Origin: Lachnospiraceae bacterium UBA2860
GTDB taxonomy: Bacteria > Bacillota > Clostridia > Lachnospirales > Lachnospiraceae
Assembly (NCBI GenBank): GCA_002350625.1
Contig: DEFE01000002.1
Location: 1,063-64,271 of the forward strand
Reading direction: 5' to 3'
DNA length: 63,209 bases
A program made the position numbers and the translations under genes. The notes below the pieces were generated by a model. The model was not told the origin of the DNA, ran no database searches, and saw only the letters and a list, made by a program, of their open reading frames with translations. Of the stretch, positions 8,543-18,314 are shown one piece after another (the stretch's first letter is position 1; each line of letters begins with the position of its first letter).

Positions 8543-11500
8543 ATGCCTAAGAGAACAGATATTCATAAAGTGCTTGTGATCGGATCCGGGCCGATCGTGA
8601 TCGGCCAGGCGGCTGAGTTTGACTATGCCGGCACCCAGGCCTGCCTGGCTCTGAAAGAAGAGGGATATGAGGTAATCCTGGCCAATTCAAATCCGGCGAC
8701 CATCATGACGGATCACTCGATCGCGGACAAGGTCTATATGGAACCGCTGACGCTTGAGTACCTGGCAAGAATCTGCCGTTATGAAAGACCGGACGCACTG
8801 ATCCCGGGTCTTGGCGGGCAGACCGGATTGAATCTGTCCCTGCAGCTTTATGATAAAGGAATATTGGATGAGTGTGAGATAGAACTGCTGGGAACTGATG
8901 CAGAAAGCATTCGGAAGGCGGAGGACCGGGAGAGGTTCAGAATGCTCTGCAAACAGCTTCAGGAACCGGTGGTTCCCTCGGAGACTTGTAAGACTCTGGA
9001 GGAAGGGCTTAAGGCGGCGGACAGGATCGGCTATCCTGTTATCCTGAGGCCGGCATTTACTTTAGGAGGAACCGGCGGCGGGTTTGCCGAAGACGAGGAG
9101 GATATGCGGGAAAAGCTTGCACATGCGCTTGCTGCTTCTCCGGTATCGCAGGTGTTGGTAGAAAAAAGTATCAGAGGATACAAGGAGATCGAATACGAGG
9201 TGATTCGTGACGCCAACGATACGGCCATCACGGTCTGCAACATGGAAAACCTGGACCCGGTCGGTATTCATACCGGCGATTCAATCGTGGTTGCACCGAG
9301 CCAGACATTGACAAACAAAGAGTATCATATGCTCCGGGACAGTGCGCTGCGGATCATACGGGCGCTGAAGGTGGAGGGTGGCTGCAATGTCCAGTTCGCT
9401 TTAGATCCGGAATCCTTTGATTATTATGTGATTGAAGTGAATCCCAGGGTGTCTCGCTCATCGGCTCTGGCCTCCAAGGCCAGCGGGTATCCTATCGCCA
9501 GGGTATCGGCGAAAATCGCGGTCGGTATGAATCTTGACGAGATCCGTCTTGCCAATACGCCCGCCTGTTTTGAGCCGGCGTTGGATTATGTCGTGACGAA
9601 AATGCCCCGCTTCCCGTTTGACAAATTCACGCTTGCCTCCAACACGCTTTCTACACAGATGAAAGCCACCGGTGAAACGATGGGAATCGGCAGGACGATG
9701 GAGGAGAGCCTGCTCAAGGCAATCCGCTCTCTGGAAGACGGGAAAAATCACATCCATCTGGAAAAGTTTGATGTAAAAAATCTGTCGGATAAAGACGAAC
9801 CGGAAGACCGTCAGGAGGCGGTCAGAAAACTGCTGTCATACATTGAAGAAGGTACAGACGACCGGATCTATGCAATATCGGAACTGCTCTGGCTCGGAGC
9901 TGACCTGCAGGTTATATATAACCGGACAAAAATCGATATGTTTTTTCTGGACAAGATTAAACGGATCGTCGATTTTGAAAAGAAGCTTGAGCAGGAAGCT
10001 AAAGAGGCAGGTTCCATCAGCAGAGAACTGCTCTATGAGGCTAAGCGCATGGGCTTTTCCGATGCTTACATAGCGGAGCTTTCTGGCCGCAGTGAGGAGG
10101 ATATATGGCTGCTCCGGAAGAAGTTCAGTATATATCCCGTTTACAAGATGATTGACACCTGTGCCAGCGAATTTGAAAGCTATGTCCCGTACTTCTATTC
10201 GACATACGAAGAGGAGAATGAGTCTGTCGTCACGGAAAACAAAAAAGTCATCGTGCTCGGTTCCGGGCCTATACGAATCGGTCAGGGTGTGGAGTTTGAC
10301 TACTCGACGGTTCATGCTGTGAAAACGATCCATGACATGGGGTATGAGGCCATCGTTATCAATAATAATCCGGAAACGGTTTCCACCGACTATACGACTG
10401 CTGATAAACTCTACTTTGAACCGCTGACCGTAGAAGATATCATGAATATCATCGACCTGGAGAAACCGGAAGGCGTCATCGCATCTCTGGGCGGACAGAC
10501 GGCCGTGAATCTGGCTGAGCCCCTTACTGCAAGGGGAGTCCGCATTATCGGTACGGATTCAAAAGCTGTTTTCGCAGCGGAAGACAGGAATGCTTTTGAA
10601 GAGGTGGTTCAAAGACTTGGCATCCCGCACCCGGAAGGAACTGCTGTCCACAGTATACAGGAGGGGATCAGGGCGGCCGCCGGCCTCGGATATCCGGTGC
10701 TTGTCCGGCCGAGCTTTGTGCTTGGCGGCAGAGCCATGGAGATCGTTGCTAATGAAGAAATGCTGGAAAAGTATCTGAAGAATGCAGTGGAGGTTGACCG
10801 TGAACGTCCTGTGCTGATCGATAAATATATTGTGGGAAAAGAAGTGGAAGTGGATGCTGTCTGCGACGGAAAGGATGTATTTTTGCCGGGAATCATGGAA
10901 CTGGTAGAGCGCACCGGTGTCCATTCAGGGGACAGCATCAGCGTCTATCCTCCGTTTTCTGTTTCTGAGAAAGCAAGGGAAACGATCACAGAGTATACTG
11001 AGAAACTTGGCCTGGGAATAGGCATCATCGGTCTGTACAATATCCAGTATATCGTGGATGGGCAGGATCAGGTTTTTGTTATTGAAGTTAATCCGAGAGC
11101 CTCAAGGAGCGTTCCATTTCTTTCGAAATCAACCGGTATTCCGCTGGTCGATATCGCCGTGAGGGCGATGCTGGGAATGGATCTTGCAAAACAGAATCTG
11201 ACAGGGAAGGCGGCGTCTGCGGGCTCTTTCTGGTACGTGAAGGCACCGGCATTTTCTTTTGAAAAACTGAACGGAATGGACGCATACCTGTCGCCGGAGA
11301 TGAAATCCACGGGGGAAGCGATCGGATATGACAGGAGTCTGAGGAGGGCCTTCTACAAAGCACTGCAGGCATCCGGTATCAAAATGAAAGAATACGGAAC
11401 GGTTATGGTGACACTGGCAGATGAGGACAAGGAGGAAGCGCTGCCGCTGGTGAGGAGATTCTATCATCTTGGCTTCAATATCGAGGCGACTTCAGGATCA

Positions 11501-11770
11501 GGGATGTTCCTGAAAGAGCATGGGATCCGGACCAGAATTCGCGGAAAAATCAGTGAAGGCAGCAACGATATCCTGAAATCGATCCGGGCCGGATATGTAA
11601 GCTACATTATCAACACCCGGGCGATCCTGTCAGGAATCCATTATCAGGATGGGATTGCAATCCGACAGTGCGCCATTGAGAACGGGATTACAATGTTTAC
11701 GTCGCTGGACACGGTCAGAATCCTGCTTGATGTCCTGGAGGATATTGTGCCGGGTATTTCTGAAATATAA
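8543..11770 (+). CDS. carB: Carbamoyl-phosphate synthase large subunit
   Basis: 1075 residues, full length, with two homologous ATP-grasp halves. The first opens with VLVIGSGPIVIGQAAEFDYAG and the second, near residue 565, with VIVLGSGPIRIGQGVEFDYS. GYPVILRPAFTLGGTGGGFA and GYPVLVRPSFVLGGRAMEIV are the paired nucleotide loops. The last ~140 residues form the MGS-type allosteric domain. It makes carbamoyl phosphate from bicarbonate, ATP and ammonia delivered from CarA. It starts three bases after the carA stop and is followed 19 bases later by guaA. Confidence 0.98.
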   Translation: MPKRTDIHKVLVIGSGPIVIGQAAEFDYAGTQACLALKEEGYEVILANSNPATIMTDHSIADKVYMEPLTLEYLARICRYERPDALIPGLGGQTGLNLSLQLYDKGILDECEIELLGTDAESIRKAEDRERFRMLCKQLQEPVVPSETCKTLEEGLKAADRIGYPVILRPAFTLGGTGGGFAEDEEDMREKLAHALAASPVSQVLVEKSIRGYKEIEYEVIRDANDTAITVCNMENLDPVGIHTGDSIVVAPSQTLTNKEYHMLRDSALRIIRALKVEGGCNVQFALDPESFDYYVIEVNPRVSRSSALASKASGYPIARVSAKIAVGMNLDEIRLANTPACFEPALDYVVTKMPRFPFDKFTLASNTLSTQMKATGETMGIGRTMEESLLKAIRSLEDGKNHIHLEKFDVKNLSDKDEPEDRQEAVRKLLSYIEEGTDDRIYAISELLWLGADLQVIYNRTKIDMFFLDKIKRIVDFEKKLEQEAKEAGSISRELLYEAKRMGFSDAYIAELSGRSEEDIWLLRKKFSIYPVYKMIDTCASEFESYVPYFYSTYEEENESVVTENKKVIVLGSGPIRIGQGVEFDYSTVHAVKTIHDMGYEAIVINNNPETVSTDYTTADKLYFEPLTVEDIMNIIDLEKPEGVIASLGGQTAVNLAEPLTARGVRIIGTDSKAVFAAEDRNAFEEVVQRLGIPHPEGTAVHSIQEGIRAAAGLGYPVLVRPSFVLGGRAMEIVANEEMLEKYLKNAVEVDRERPVLIDKYIVGKEVEVDAVCDGKDVFLPGIMELVERTGVHSGDSISVYPPFSVSEKARETITEYTEKLGLGIGIIGLYNIQYIVDGQDQVFVIEVNPRASRSVPFLSKSTGIPLVDIAVRAMLGMDLAKQNLTGKAASAGSFWYVKAPAFSFEKLNGMDAYLSPEMKSTGEAIGYDRSLRRAFYKALQASGIKMKEYGTVMVTLADEDKEEALPLVRRFYHLGFNIEATSGSGMFLKEHGIRTRIRGKISEGSNDILKSIRAGYVSYIINTRAILSGIHYQDGIAIRQCAIENGITMFTSLDTVRILLDVLEDIVPGISEI

Positions 11771-11789
11771 ATGATATGGGGGGATATTC

Positions 11790-13325
11790 ATGGAGAAAAT
11801 ACTGATCCTGGATTTCGGCGGACAGTATAATCAGCTGATCGCACGAAGGGTGAGAGAACATCACGTTTATGCCGAGATCAAGGCATACAACCGGATTACG
11901 CCGGATGAGATCAGGAATGAGAGATACAGAGGGATTATTTTTACAGGCGGACCAAACAGTGTCTATGATCCGGCTTCGCCGCATTATGATCCCGCTGTAC
12001 TTGCTCTTAACATACCGATTCTGGGAATCTGCTACGGCTGCCAGCTGATAGCATTCATGGCAGGCGGGGCAGTGTCTTCTGCTGAAAGTGCCAGCGAGTA
12101 TGGCAAGACTGTTCTTACGGTCATGGATCATATGCTTTTTGACGGAATCCCTAAAGAGAGCATATGCTGGATGAGCCATACGGATTATGTCAGCAAGGTT
12201 CCATCCGGATTCAAAACGATTGCTGTTACATCGCACTGTCCCTGCGCCGCAATGGGGGATGAGAAGCGGAAGCTGTACGGCGTACAGTTCCATCCGGAGG
12301 TAACACATACGGAATACGGAAAGCGTATCCTCGAGAATTTCCTGTTTTCTATATGCGGGTGTACAGGGGACTGGAAGATGGAAGATTATGCAGGACGCAT
12401 GATCGCGCGGTACCGGGAAGAGCTCTCCGGGAAGACTGTTCTGCTGGCATTGTCCGGAGGTGTGGATTCTGCCGTGGCCGGCCTGCTCCTGCACCGGGCA
12501 ATCGGAGAAAACCTGATCTGTGTATTTGTCGATCATGGGCTCCTTCGGAAAAACGAGGGAGACTATGTGGAGCAGACGCTTCGGAAAAAACTGGGCGTTA
12601 ATATGATCCGGGTAAATGCAGGAGAGCGGTTTATACAAAAACTGTCAGGAGTAACCGATCCGGAAGGTAAGCGTAGGGTCATCGGCGAGGAGTTTATCCG
12701 TGTCTTTGAAGAAGAAGCCGGCCGGATCGGCCATGTCCATGCACTGGCTCAGGGAACTATTTATCCGGATGTGATTGAGAGCGGCAGTGGCAATTCGGCG
12801 GTCATCAAGAGCCATCATAATGTCGGAGGGCTGCCCGATGTGGTTTCCTTTGATGCCATCGTTGAACCACTGAGGGATCTTTTCAAGGATGAGGTGCGCT
12901 CTTTGGGGAAGTCGCTGGGACTTCCGGAGGAACTGGTGTGGCGCCAGCCCTTTCCGGGCCCGGGGCTTGCCGTCCGTGTGATCGGAGAAGTCACGGAAGA
13001 GAAATTGCGCATTCTGCGGGAAGCCGATGCTGTGTTCAGTGAAGAAGTGATAGCGGGAAGTATGCCCGGCTGCAGGCCGGATCAGTATTTTGCGGTTCTT
13101 ACAGATACCCGCAGTGTCGGCGTTATGGGAGATGCACGAACCTACGGATATACGGTTGCGCTCCGGGCTGTTTCCACAGATGATTTCATGACAGCGGAGT
13201 GGACAAGACTGCCGTTTGAGATTCTTGAAAAAGCCGGAAACCGCATCACAAATGAGATCCCGGGTGTATCCAGGGTTGTGTATGATATTACATCAAAACC
13301 GCCCGGAACAGTGGAATGGGAATAA
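11790..13325 (+). CDS. guaA: GMP synthase (glutamine-hydrolysing)
   Basis: 511 residues. The N-terminal class I amidotransferase has its Cys in ILGICYGCQLIAFMAGG and His-Glu in GVQFHPEVTHTEYG. It is followed by the ATP-pyrophosphatase domain with the P-loop ALSGGVDSAVAGLLLHRAIG and the dimerisation domain ending ITSKPPGTVEWE, the conserved GuaA terminus. It aminates XMP to GMP. The start follows ATGGGGGGATATTC. Its place directly behind carAB puts two glutamine amidotransferase systems, pyrimidine/arginine and purine, in one transcript. I see no purine riboswitch in the 19-bp gap, so control must come from farther upstream. Confidence 0.98.
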   Translation: MEKILILDFGGQYNQLIARRVREHHVYAEIKAYNRITPDEIRNERYRGIIFTGGPNSVYDPASPHYDPAVLALNIPILGICYGCQLIAFMAGGAVSSAESASEYGKTVLTVMDHMLFDGIPKESICWMSHTDYVSKVPSGFKTIAVTSHCPCAAMGDEKRKLYGVQFHPEVTHTEYGKRILENFLFSICGCTGDWKMEDYAGRMIARYREELSGKTVLLALSGGVDSAVAGLLLHRAIGENLICVFVDHGLLRKNEGDYVEQTLRKKLGVNMIRVNAGERFIQKLSGVTDPEGKRRVIGEEFIRVFEEEAGRIGHVHALAQGTIYPDVIESGSGNSAVIKSHHNVGGLPDVVSFDAIVEPLRDLFKDEVRSLGKSLGLPEELVWRQPFPGPGLAVRVIGEVTEEKLRILREADAVFSEEVIAGSMPGCRPDQYFAVLTDTRSVGVMGDARTYGYTVALRAVSTDDFMTAEWTRLPFEILEKAGNRITNEIPGVSRVVYDITSKPPGTVEWE

Positions 13326-13431
13326 ACAGAATAACGAGATTTGTGCTGCAGATTGTGGTAAAATTGAAAAAAGACAATGATTCCTGTAGCAAGAGAATAG
13401 TTTTGAATTCGGAATTTTGAGGGGGTACGCG

Positions 13432-15348
13432 ATGGCTGCTAAGAAAACAAACGATAAAACTGCTGAAAAGGAAACTACAGGGAAGACAACTGCAGTAAAG
13501 GCGACAACAGAAGAGAAAGCTGCTCCGAAAAAAGCTGCAGCGAAGAAGACGGCAGAAAAGAAGACGGCAGAAAAGAAGGCTGCAGCAAAGAAGAATGCAG
13601 AAAAGAAAACTGCGGAAAAGAAAACTGCGGAAAAGAAAACTGCGGAAAAGAAAACTGCAGCAAAGAAAGCTGCTCCGAAAAAAGCGTCAGCGAAAAAAGA
13701 GACAGCAAAGAAAGCTGCAGAGAAAAAGTCTGCAGTGGAAGCTGCAGCTGATGAGATTCTGGCGGCTGTCGAGGAGTCGGCTAAGACACAGGCGGTTGCC
13801 GAGGAGGCGGCTCAGACACAGGCGGCTGTCGAGGAGCCGGCTCAGGCACAGGCAGCTGTTGAGGAGCCGGTTCAGATACAGGAGCCCGAGACTCCGCGCA
13901 GAAGCATAGCATTTATCGGGTCTGAATGTTATCCGTTCGTAAAGACCGGCGGGCTCGGAGACGTTATGTACTCTCTTCCCAAAGCGCTGATCCACAGGAA
14001 CTGTGATGTGAAGGTAATCCTTCCGAGATACAAGTGCATTCCGCAGCAGTATCAGGAAAAGATGGTTTACCGGGGAAGCTTCTACATGGATCTGACCAGT
14101 GACGGAAAACAGTACTATGTCGGCATTATGGAGTATGTCTGGGACGGCGTGGTCTATGATTTCATTGACAACGAGGAATTCTTCGGAGGGGATAAGCCGT
14201 ATACAAACCTGATCGATGATATCCCGAAGTACTGCTATTTCGGCAAGGCTGCACTGGCGGCGCTGAATTACATGAACTGGCAGCCGAATATCATCCACTG
14301 CCATGACTGGCAGGCAGGACTCGTGCCGGTATATCTGCGCACATTTTTCCAGGACACGCCCATCGGAAACGCAAAGACCATGATCACGATACACAACCTG
14401 CGTTTCCAGGGAATTTACAACATTAAGACCATCAAATACTGGACGAATCTGCCTGATTATGTTTTCAACAAGGATGCATTGACGCAGAACTGGCTCGATG
14501 CGAATATGTTTAAGGGCGGATTAACCTACTCCAATATGATCACGACTGTGTCCAATACGTATGCCGGCGAGATTCAGACGTACGAGTATGGAGAGGGCCT
14601 GGCGGAGCATCTGCGTTATCACTCCGGGAAGCTGCGCGGCATTGTAAACGGCATTGATTACGATATCTGGGATCCGGCAAAAGACAAGGACATTGCTGTG
14701 CAGTACAGCAACGAAGATGTGATTGCCAGGAAGAAGGAAAACAAGCTGGCATTGCAGAAGGAACTTGGCCTTGAGGAGAACGAGGACAAATTTGTGATCG
14801 GACTCATTTCAAGACTGACAAACCAGAAAGGTCTCGATCTGGTCAATGCCTGCATCCCGCAGATCATGGATCCGTTCACCCAGGTTGTGATCCTCGGTAC
14901 CGGCGATCCCGAATATGAGAATTCCTTCCGCTACTATGAGAACGCATACAAGGGACAGCTTGCCGCGTGCATCCAGTACGATGAGGCGAGAAGCCACCGG
15001 ATCTATGCCGGATGCGACGCGTTGCTCGTGCCTTCGAAGTTTGAGCCCTGCGGCCTGACGCAGCTCATCGCCATGCACTACGGGACCGTTCCGATTGTCA
15101 GAGAGACCGGCGGCCTTAAGGATACAGTGGAGCCGTACAACATGTACGCTGACTGGGGCAACGGCTTTACCTTTGACAGATATGAGACGGGACTTCTCCT
15201 TGATGCAATCAACCGGGCGAAGACCTTGTACTTTGAGAACCGTTACTACTGGGACGAGATGGTTCACCGCGATATGGCCAAGAATGTTTCATGGGATAAC
15301 TCGGCAAAACAGTACAAGGATCTTTATCTGGAGCTCACTGCCTGGTAA
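13432..15348 (+). CDS. glgA: Glycogen synthase (GT5) with a lysine/alanine-repeat N-terminal tail
   Basis: Residues from about 155 to the end are a normal ADP-glucose-type glycogen/starch synthase: IAFIGSECYPFVKTGGLGDV (the KxGGL loop that binds the sugar nucleotide) and SKFEPCGLTQLIAMHYGTVP with ETGGLKDTV near the C-terminus. Before this lies an added ~150-residue tail: about 100 residues of TAEKK/AAAKK repeats, strongly basic and like histone H1, then an acidic spacer of AxxEEPAQxQA repeats. GlgA proteins normally start at the GSECYPF strand. I use the ATG at 13432, after GAGGGGGTACGCG, rather than an in-frame TTG at 13417. The tail could bind nucleic acid, polyphosphate or glycogen-associated partners; this is not known. 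A gene for ADP-glucose synthesis is not in the window. Confidence 0.93.
   Translation: MAAKKTNDKTAEKETTGKTTAVKATTEEKAAPKKAAAKKTAEKKTAEKKAAAKKNAEKKTAEKKTAEKKTAEKKTAAKKAAPKKASAKKETAKKAAEKKSAVEAAADEILAAVEESAKTQAVAEEAAQTQAAVEEPAQAQAAVEEPVQIQEPETPRRSIAFIGSECYPFVKTGGLGDVMYSLPKALIHRNCDVKVILPRYKCIPQQYQEKMVYRGSFYMDLTSDGKQYYVGIMEYVWDGVVYDFIDNEEFFGGDKPYTNLIDDIPKYCYFGKAALAALNYMNWQPNIIHCHDWQAGLVPVYLRTFFQDTPIGNAKTMITIHNLRFQGIYNIKTIKYWTNLPDYVFNKDALTQNWLDANMFKGGLTYSNMITTVSNTYAGEIQTYEYGEGLAEHLRYHSGKLRGIVNGIDYDIWDPAKDKDIAVQYSNEDVIARKKENKLALQKELGLEENEDKFVIGLISRLTNQKGLDLVNACIPQIMDPFTQVVILGTGDPEYENSFRYYENAYKGQLAACIQYDEARSHRIYAGCDALLVPSKFEPCGLTQLIAMHYGTVPIVRETGGLKDTVEPYNMYADWGNGFTFDRYETGLLLDAINRAKTLYFENRYYWDEMVHRDMAKNVSWDNSAKQYKDLYLELTAW
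13540..13735 (+). repeat. 15-bp coding repeat array in the glgA tail
   Basis: Units of 15 bp (GAAAAGAAAACTGCG) occur four times almost unchanged at about 13600-13660, with diverged copies on either side. Each unit encodes five residues (TAEKK). The near identity suggests recent slippage expansion, so tail length probably varies between strains. Confidence 0.85.
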
Positions 15349-15426
15349 GCAGAAATCGAACTTGCCTTGACCATTGATGAAAGTGTATGGTAAAAAGGAG
15401 AAAAAGTTGAAAAAGGAGAAATCGAC

Positions 15427-16152
15427 TTGATTCAAGTAGAGCGCTTTACCAAAAGATACGGTGAACGCGATGTGGTAAAGAATCTTTCATTCACGGTGAA
15501 GGATGGCGCGATTACCGGTTTCATCGGCCATAACGGCGCGGGAAAATCGACCACGATCAAAGCGATCACCGGCGTGATCAGGCCGACAGAGGGAACGATC
15601 ACGATCAATGGGATCGATATTGTGAAGGATCCGCAGAAAGCGAAGTTCCAGTTTGGGTATGTATCCGACAGCCCGGACCATTTTCTCAGGCTCAAGGGAA
15701 TAGAATATCTCCACTTCATCGCGGATATCTACGATACGCCTGCAGAGGGAAGAGGCGATTTTATCGAGACTTATGCGAAACGGTTCGGGTTATATGACGC
15801 GCTTAACAGCCAGATTCTTTCCTACTCGCACGGGATGCGCCAGAAGATCATGATCATGGGGGCTCTGATCCATGACCCTTCGGTCTGGATTCTGGACGAA
15901 CCTCTGACAGGCCTTGACCCGCAGTCGGCATTCGAATTGAAAAAAATGATGCGAGAGCACGCCGAAAAAGGAAAGTCTGTTTTCTTTTCCACGCACGTGC
16001 TGGAAGTGGCGGAAAAACTGTGTGATGAGATCTGCATTATTAAAAGCGGAGAGCTGCTGTATACGGGGACTCTTGACCACTTGAGAGAAACGCATAAGAC
16101 AGAGGCATCTCTGGAGAATATATTCCTTGAATTAACAGACACAACAGAGTGA
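15427..16152 (+). CDS. ABC transporter ATP-binding protein (exporter type)
   Basis: 241 residues with Walker A GHNGAGKST, signature LSYSHGMRQK and Walker B VWILDEPLTGLDP, of the ABC-2 exporter ATPase class (CcmA/BcrA-like). It begins with TTG, 8 bases after GGAG; no ATG is available upstream in frame. The next two genes encode a small membrane protein and a large permease, giving a three-gene set. The exported substrate cannot be told from sequence. Confidence 0.9.
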   Translation: MIQVERFTKRYGERDVVKNLSFTVKDGAITGFIGHNGAGKSTTIKAITGVIRPTEGTITINGIDIVKDPQKAKFQFGYVSDSPDHFLRLKGIEYLHFIADIYDTPAEGRGDFIETYAKRFGLYDALNSQILSYSHGMRQKIMIMGALIHDPSVWILDEPLTGLDPQSAFELKKMMREHAEKGKSVFFSTHVLEVAEKLCDEICIIKSGELLYTGTLDHLRETHKTEASLENIFLELTDTTE

Positions 16153-16166
16153 AAAGGAGAGAAAAG

Positions 16167-16493
16167 ATGAAGAACATTGATTTCAGCCAGATTGTTATCA
16201 TTATCCTGGGTATTTACTGCCTGTACAGAGGCTTTATCACCCTGACTACCGGAAAACTCACTGAGAGAGAGGAAGCAAAACTTCGTGATTTTTCGGCGAA
16301 TGGCGCAAGAAAGTACAGGATGCTCAACGCTGTCTCGAATCTCATCGGCGGCGTGCTCGCAATAGGCATTGCCTTAATCAGGATGTTTAATCTGATTAAT
16401 GGGGACGTTTTCATGATTGCCGTGATTATCATCGTTGCGGTGCTGTGCCTTGTCTATTTCCTGCTCTGGAAGGCATGCAAGAATGCGAAGTAA
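16167..16493 (+). CDS. Small membrane protein of the ABC exporter set
   Basis: 108 residues with an N-terminal membrane segment (QIVIIILGIYCLYRGFITLT), then a short basic/acidic stretch (KLTEREEAKLRDFSANGARK) and two further hydrophobic segments. It starts 14 bases after the ATPase stop with AAAAGGAGAGAAAAG before it and overlaps the following permease by 11 bases, so the three genes are translationally linked. No named family recognised; it may be an accessory subunit. Confidence 0.75.
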   Translation: MKNIDFSQIVIIILGIYCLYRGFITLTTGKLTEREEAKLRDFSANGARKYRMLNAVSNLIGGVLAIGIALIRMFNLINGDVFMIAVIIIVAVLCLVYFLLWKACKNAK

Positions 16494-18195
16494 TGAGGAA
16501 ATGCACGAACATACTGCTGCCGGGTTTTCAAAAGTAAAAAAGCTGATTACAGTTCTCAGAAAATGCAACGGAAAATCTGTCGTCAGTGACGACGGCAGCG
16601 GACTGATTTCACCCCGGGCGGCAAGAGTCCTGTTTGACATCGGCATAGCTGCTGCGGCGGTGGCGATCTTTGCAGGCGCATACTTTATTCAGCCAAAGAC
16701 CGGAGACTTCATCCGCGCAGAGAGCCTCACGCAGATACTTATGCTGGCCATACTGGTCGTGAGCTTCGTTGTTGCGATCAAAGACACAGTGAATGTTCTC
16801 TATATGACCGATGACCTCGAACAGCTCCTGCCGATGCCCTTTTCCGCAGTCCAGATCGTGCTGGCTAAACTGGCTGTTGTTGCCATATTTCCGATCGCCC
16901 TCAGCGTGATTATCCTGAATGGGATCTGCCTCGGATACGGCATACGCGAAGGTGCCGGCGCGACGTACATCATCGGCGTCGTGATATCCAGCATACTGCT
17001 CCCTGTCACGGGAATCGCTGCGGCAGCGCTGCTGATTGTGCTCCTGTTCCGCCTGTTCGGCTTTATCCGCAACCGTGATATTACCGTGGCGGCGGGAGGC
17101 ATATTCGCTTTCGCGTTATCCATGGCCTATATCTATATCAGCAACGGACTTAGAGGGGATAATGCCGACGGGGCGGCAGCGGCGCTGGGCATCATGAGCT
17201 CTGTTTCATCAGTATTTCCCAATATTTCCTTCATGAACAGGTTCATGTTCGAGGGAAGTATAGCAGGACTCCTGATCAGTCTTGCGATTCCGGCAACACT
17301 GATCACGCTGACTGCATTTGCCGTCAGAGCCTTCTACTTTAATACCGCACTCTCAATGAGGAGCACTGGTACCGGGAAAAAGGCTGTTTCCAGGGAAATG
17401 CTGCATAACAGGAAGAAATATACGGCAGCCGGGGCCCTGACATTCTATGAAGCAAAGAGTGCGCGGAGGAATCCTGCCTATCTGATCTATGGATTCGTAG
17501 TGAGCTTCTTGTGGCCGGCCTTCTTTGTGATTCCGCTGCTCTTAAACAGCAGCGGCATGTTTGACCGCGTGCAGCTCCCGCTTGGAACCATTGAGGCGCT
17601 GCTTGCTTTTACGTCTCTTTCGGCGGCAGCATCCTGCTTTGCCTGCGGGTTCAACATTCTTCCCGGAACTGCTTTTTCACGGGAAGGCGCCAGCTTCAGT
17701 GCGCTCCGCGCTCTGCCGATTGATTACAGGGACTATTGCCGGAGCAAGCGCAGCTTTATCCTGCGCTTATGTGCATGCGGAAGCGTCGCTTATGTGATTG
17801 CAGCAGGGATTGTCGCTCTTGCAACCGGATTTATTTCATTCAAATGCTTGTGGATGATTCCGGCATCCGCATGTGTCAGCTTCCTTCTTGACATGATCTT
17901 TATCAATCTGCTCATTTATAAGGATTCAATAAAACCGCAGCTGGACTGGGAAAGTGAGACAGAGCTCTCAAGAAAGCTCGGCATCATCAACATAATTCTT
18001 ATTATAGCAGGTGTTGTTTTATTTATGATCTTCATGCTGTCCCTGGCATTCGGGCCGCTGCTTGAAGTTGACCCGGCTCCCGGAATCATCATGGCCGCCT
18101 GCGCGGCAGTCTGCCTTGCGGCTGTGATTCTGGCTCCTGTAACGAATAAGCTTGCGACAGCGGCTGCAGCGAAAAATCTCATGAAGCTTGAGTGA
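16483..18195 (+). CDS. ABC-2-type membrane permease of the exporter set
   Basis: 570 residues with about 12 hydrophobic segments and no soluble domain of note. Cytoplasmic cues such as DTVNVLYMTDDLEQLLPMPF and FSREGASFSALRALPIDYRD match the YthQ/YtrC-like permease group found with CcmA-type ATPases in Firmicutes. I chose the ATG at 16483 because GGAAGG lies 8 bases upstream; an ATG at 16501 has its ribosome binding site too close. It overlaps the small membrane gene. Substrate unknown. Confidence 0.82.
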   Translation: MRSNEEMHEHTAAGFSKVKKLITVLRKCNGKSVVSDDGSGLISPRAARVLFDIGIAAAAVAIFAGAYFIQPKTGDFIRAESLTQILMLAILVVSFVVAIKDTVNVLYMTDDLEQLLPMPFSAVQIVLAKLAVVAIFPIALSVIILNGICLGYGIREGAGATYIIGVVISSILLPVTGIAAAALLIVLLFRLFGFIRNRDITVAAGGIFAFALSMAYIYISNGLRGDNADGAAAALGIMSSVSSVFPNISFMNRFMFEGSIAGLLISLAIPATLITLTAFAVRAFYFNTALSMRSTGTGKKAVSREMLHNRKKYTAAGALTFYEAKSARRNPAYLIYGFVVSFLWPAFFVIPLLLNSSGMFDRVQLPLGTIEALLAFTSLSAAASCFACGFNILPGTAFSREGASFSALRALPIDYRDYCRSKRSFILRLCACGSVAYVIAAGIVALATGFISFKCLWMIPASACVSFLLDMIFINLLIYKDSIKPQLDWESETELSRKLGIINIILIIAGVVLFMIFMLSLAFGPLLEVDPAPGIIMAACAAVCLAAVILAPVTNKLATAAAAKNLMKLE

Positions 18196-18231
18196 TGCGG
18201 CGCTAAAAAAACCATAACAAGAAACCATATT

Positions 18232-18269
18232 GATCAGCCAGATCCTACGCCTGTTGGATCTGGCTGATC
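18232..18269. terminator. 14-bp perfect inverted repeat after the exporter set
   Basis: GATCAGCCAGATCC and GGATCTGGCTGATC flank a 10-base loop. No U tract follows on either strand, so it may be a factor-dependent terminator, an mRNA-end stabiliser or an operator for the downstream sugar regulon. Confidence 0.6.
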
Positions 18270-18314
18270 TCAAAAGAATCGGACACCGGAATAGAGCTGA
18301 AGGAGGTCTGCCAG

